Source: Labedella phragmitis | GTDB lineage: Bacteria; Actinomycetota; Actinomycetes; Actinomycetales; Microbacteriaceae | Assembly: GCF_004078635.1 (NCBI RefSeq) | Contig: NZ_RZNB01000003.1 | Coordinates: 310,001-374,000, forward strand | Direction: 5' to 3' | Length of the DNA stretch: 64,000 nt | Shown here: positions 63,101-64,000 of the stretch, piece after piece | How positions within the stretch are numbered: the first letter of the stretch is position 1 | How the letters are laid out: every line of letters begins with the position of its first letter | Translations under genes and position numbers: made by a program | Notes under the pieces: generated by a model | Told to the model about the DNA's origin: nothing | The model's database searches: none | What the model saw: only the letters and a program-made list of their open reading frames with translations

Positions 63101-63991
63101 GTGCCCGATACAGCCCCCGTGACCGTCGTGCCCGCCCCCACCTCGCCGTACGCGCCGATCGCCTACCCGCCCGCCGCCGCGAGGCCCGCGGCCGCCGACG
63201 GCTCCGTGTCGGCACGCGCTCTCGGCATCGGCTCGCTCGTGCTCGGTGTGCTCGCGGTCGTCGGCGCGGCGGTCCCCATCGTCAACCTCGCGAGCGCCGG
63301 ACTCGCGGTCGCGGGAACGGGCCTCGGCATCGCCGCGCTGTTCCTCCTCTCGCGGGGGCGCGGCGTGGCGCTCGCCGGGACGATCACGAGCGTCGTCGCG
63401 CTCGTCGTCTCGGTCGCGCTCGCGCTCGTGTACTCGGGTTTGATCGCGGCCGCGACATCGGCCGCGCTCTTCAGCGGCGGCTACGTCGACGAGTCCGTGA
63501 AGGAGACGATCGCACCGATCGACGACGCCGCCGGGGCCGGAACCTTCGATGCGCCCGTCGCGCTCGGCGAGACCGTCGTGGTGACGCGTGACGGCGAGGC
63601 GCGGTGGGAGATCACCCTCACGAGTGCGACCTACGACGCTCTCGGTGAGGTGGAGGAGGCCAACGCGGGCGTCGACGTCGAGGGCGACCTCGACGGCGGG
63701 CTCGAGCAGTACGCCTACCTCTCCGCCGAGATCACCTACCTCGGCGAGGGGTCCACGCCCCTCTCCAGCGAGCTGTACGTCGCCTTCGCGCCCACGGCCC
63801 ACGTCTTCTATTACACCGGCGAGGTGCCGGCGCGCGCTCCGGGGACGGACCTCGCCCTCACGGACGACATCGCGTCGGGCGAGACGGTGAGCGGGAACTT
63901 CCTCGTCGCCCTGCCGCCCGCTGCGGAGGCGACCGGCCGGTGGACCGTGAGCGGGGAATGGACGGACTCCGTCTACATCGCCGCAGAGTGA
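63101..63991 (+). CDS. DUF4190-like membrane protein with secreted C-terminal domain
   Basis: A 296-residue protein. A Pro/Ala-rich N-terminus is followed by two to three membrane helices ([21 protein letters not shown] and [21 protein letters not shown]) of the DUF4190 kind, then an extracytoplasmic beta-rich domain ([19 protein letters not shown]) like the DUF4352 telokin-like fold. GTG 63101 or GTG 63098 can start it; AGGAT lies close upstream. The stop is inside the window, 9 bp from its end. Function unknown. Confidence 0.7.
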   Translation: MPDTAPVTVVPAPTSPYAPIAYPPAAARPAAADGSVSARALGIGSLVLGVLAVVGAAVPIVNLASAGLAVAGTGLGIAALFLLSRGRGVALAGTITSVVALVVSVALALVYSGLIAAATSAALFSGGYVDESVKETIAPIDDAAGAGTFDAPVALGETVVVTRDGEARWEITLTSATYDALGEVEEANAGVDVEGDLDGGLEQYAYLSAEITYLGEGSTPLSSELYVAFAPTAHVFYYTGEVPARAPGTDLALTDDIASGETVSGNFLVALPPAAEATGRWTVSGEWTDSVYIAAE

Positions 63992-64000
63992 GGGCGACGC

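Noticed and set aside
1-64000. tRNA genes and insertion sequences
   Set aside because: Scanned by eye for GTTCGA-type T-arms with fitting stems and for transposase motifs; none convincing. A covariance search would be decisive.

Overview
The window is about 70% GC, tightly packed and rich in stop/start overlaps (ATGA, GTGA). The gene content points to Actinomycetota, most likely Microbacteriaceae: DUF2231, DUF2254, DUF3618, DUF4333, DUF4383 and DUF5997 proteins, a CopD/CtaG fusion, ROK-controlled sugar importers, an LAxTG wall-anchored protease and zinc-free ribosomal proteins S14, L33 and L28. No tRNA, rRNA, CRISPR array, insertion sequence or prophage gene was seen.

1-7.3 kb: a phenolic-lipid type locus. 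It begins inside a type III polyketide synthase, then has a methyltransferase and a flavin monooxygenase on +, and an SRPBCC protein, a phytoene-desaturase-like enzyme and a UbiA prenyltransferase on -. Between them lies a divergent MFS exporter/TetR pair with a 22-bp shared control region. The enzyme set resembles the agqA-D genes for alkyl-O-dihydrogeranyl-methoxyhydroquinones. 7.4-17.2 kb: two SDR enzymes, a MarR regulator, a DRGH nuclease converging with a YcaQ/AlkZ-type protein, then a - strand run for envelope and stress functions (APC permease, hydrolase, YtxH-like, DUF3618, YihY, DUF2231, SDR).

17.3-18.6 kb: a stand-alone AAA ATPase of lower GC, preceded by an intrinsic terminator on its own strand. 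18.7-26.5 kb: a mannoside-use operon (ROK regulator, binding protein, two permeases, GH38 alpha-mannosidase), then pnuC. 27.3-32.7 kb: a GntR regulator facing a second operon (class V PLP enzyme plus a CUT1 importer). Neither importer has its own ATPase, so a shared MsmK-type ATPase elsewhere is inferred. 32.8-44.8 kb: PBP4-type carboxypeptidase, a LuxR/histidine kinase pair, a glycosyltransferase, a stress SDR, DUF2254, a MetE-like enzyme, deoC, a frameshifted hydrolase and a TrmB/LuxR-type regulator.

45-64 kb: a 1514-residue wall-anchored subtilisin-like protease, DUF5997, DinB, L-serine dehydratase, a class C beta-lactamase-fold lipoprotein without its catalytic serine, two small membrane proteins, a PIF1/RecD-like helicase, CopD/CtaG, HU, a three-gene secreted set (trypsin-like lipoprotein, lipoprotein, DUF4333 protein), the L28-L33-S14 operon and a membrane protein.

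The strongest non-gene signal is a repeated TANNNT box placed 6 nt (once 7) before the start codon of 13 genes, the mark of leaderless transcription. It also settles several start sites.
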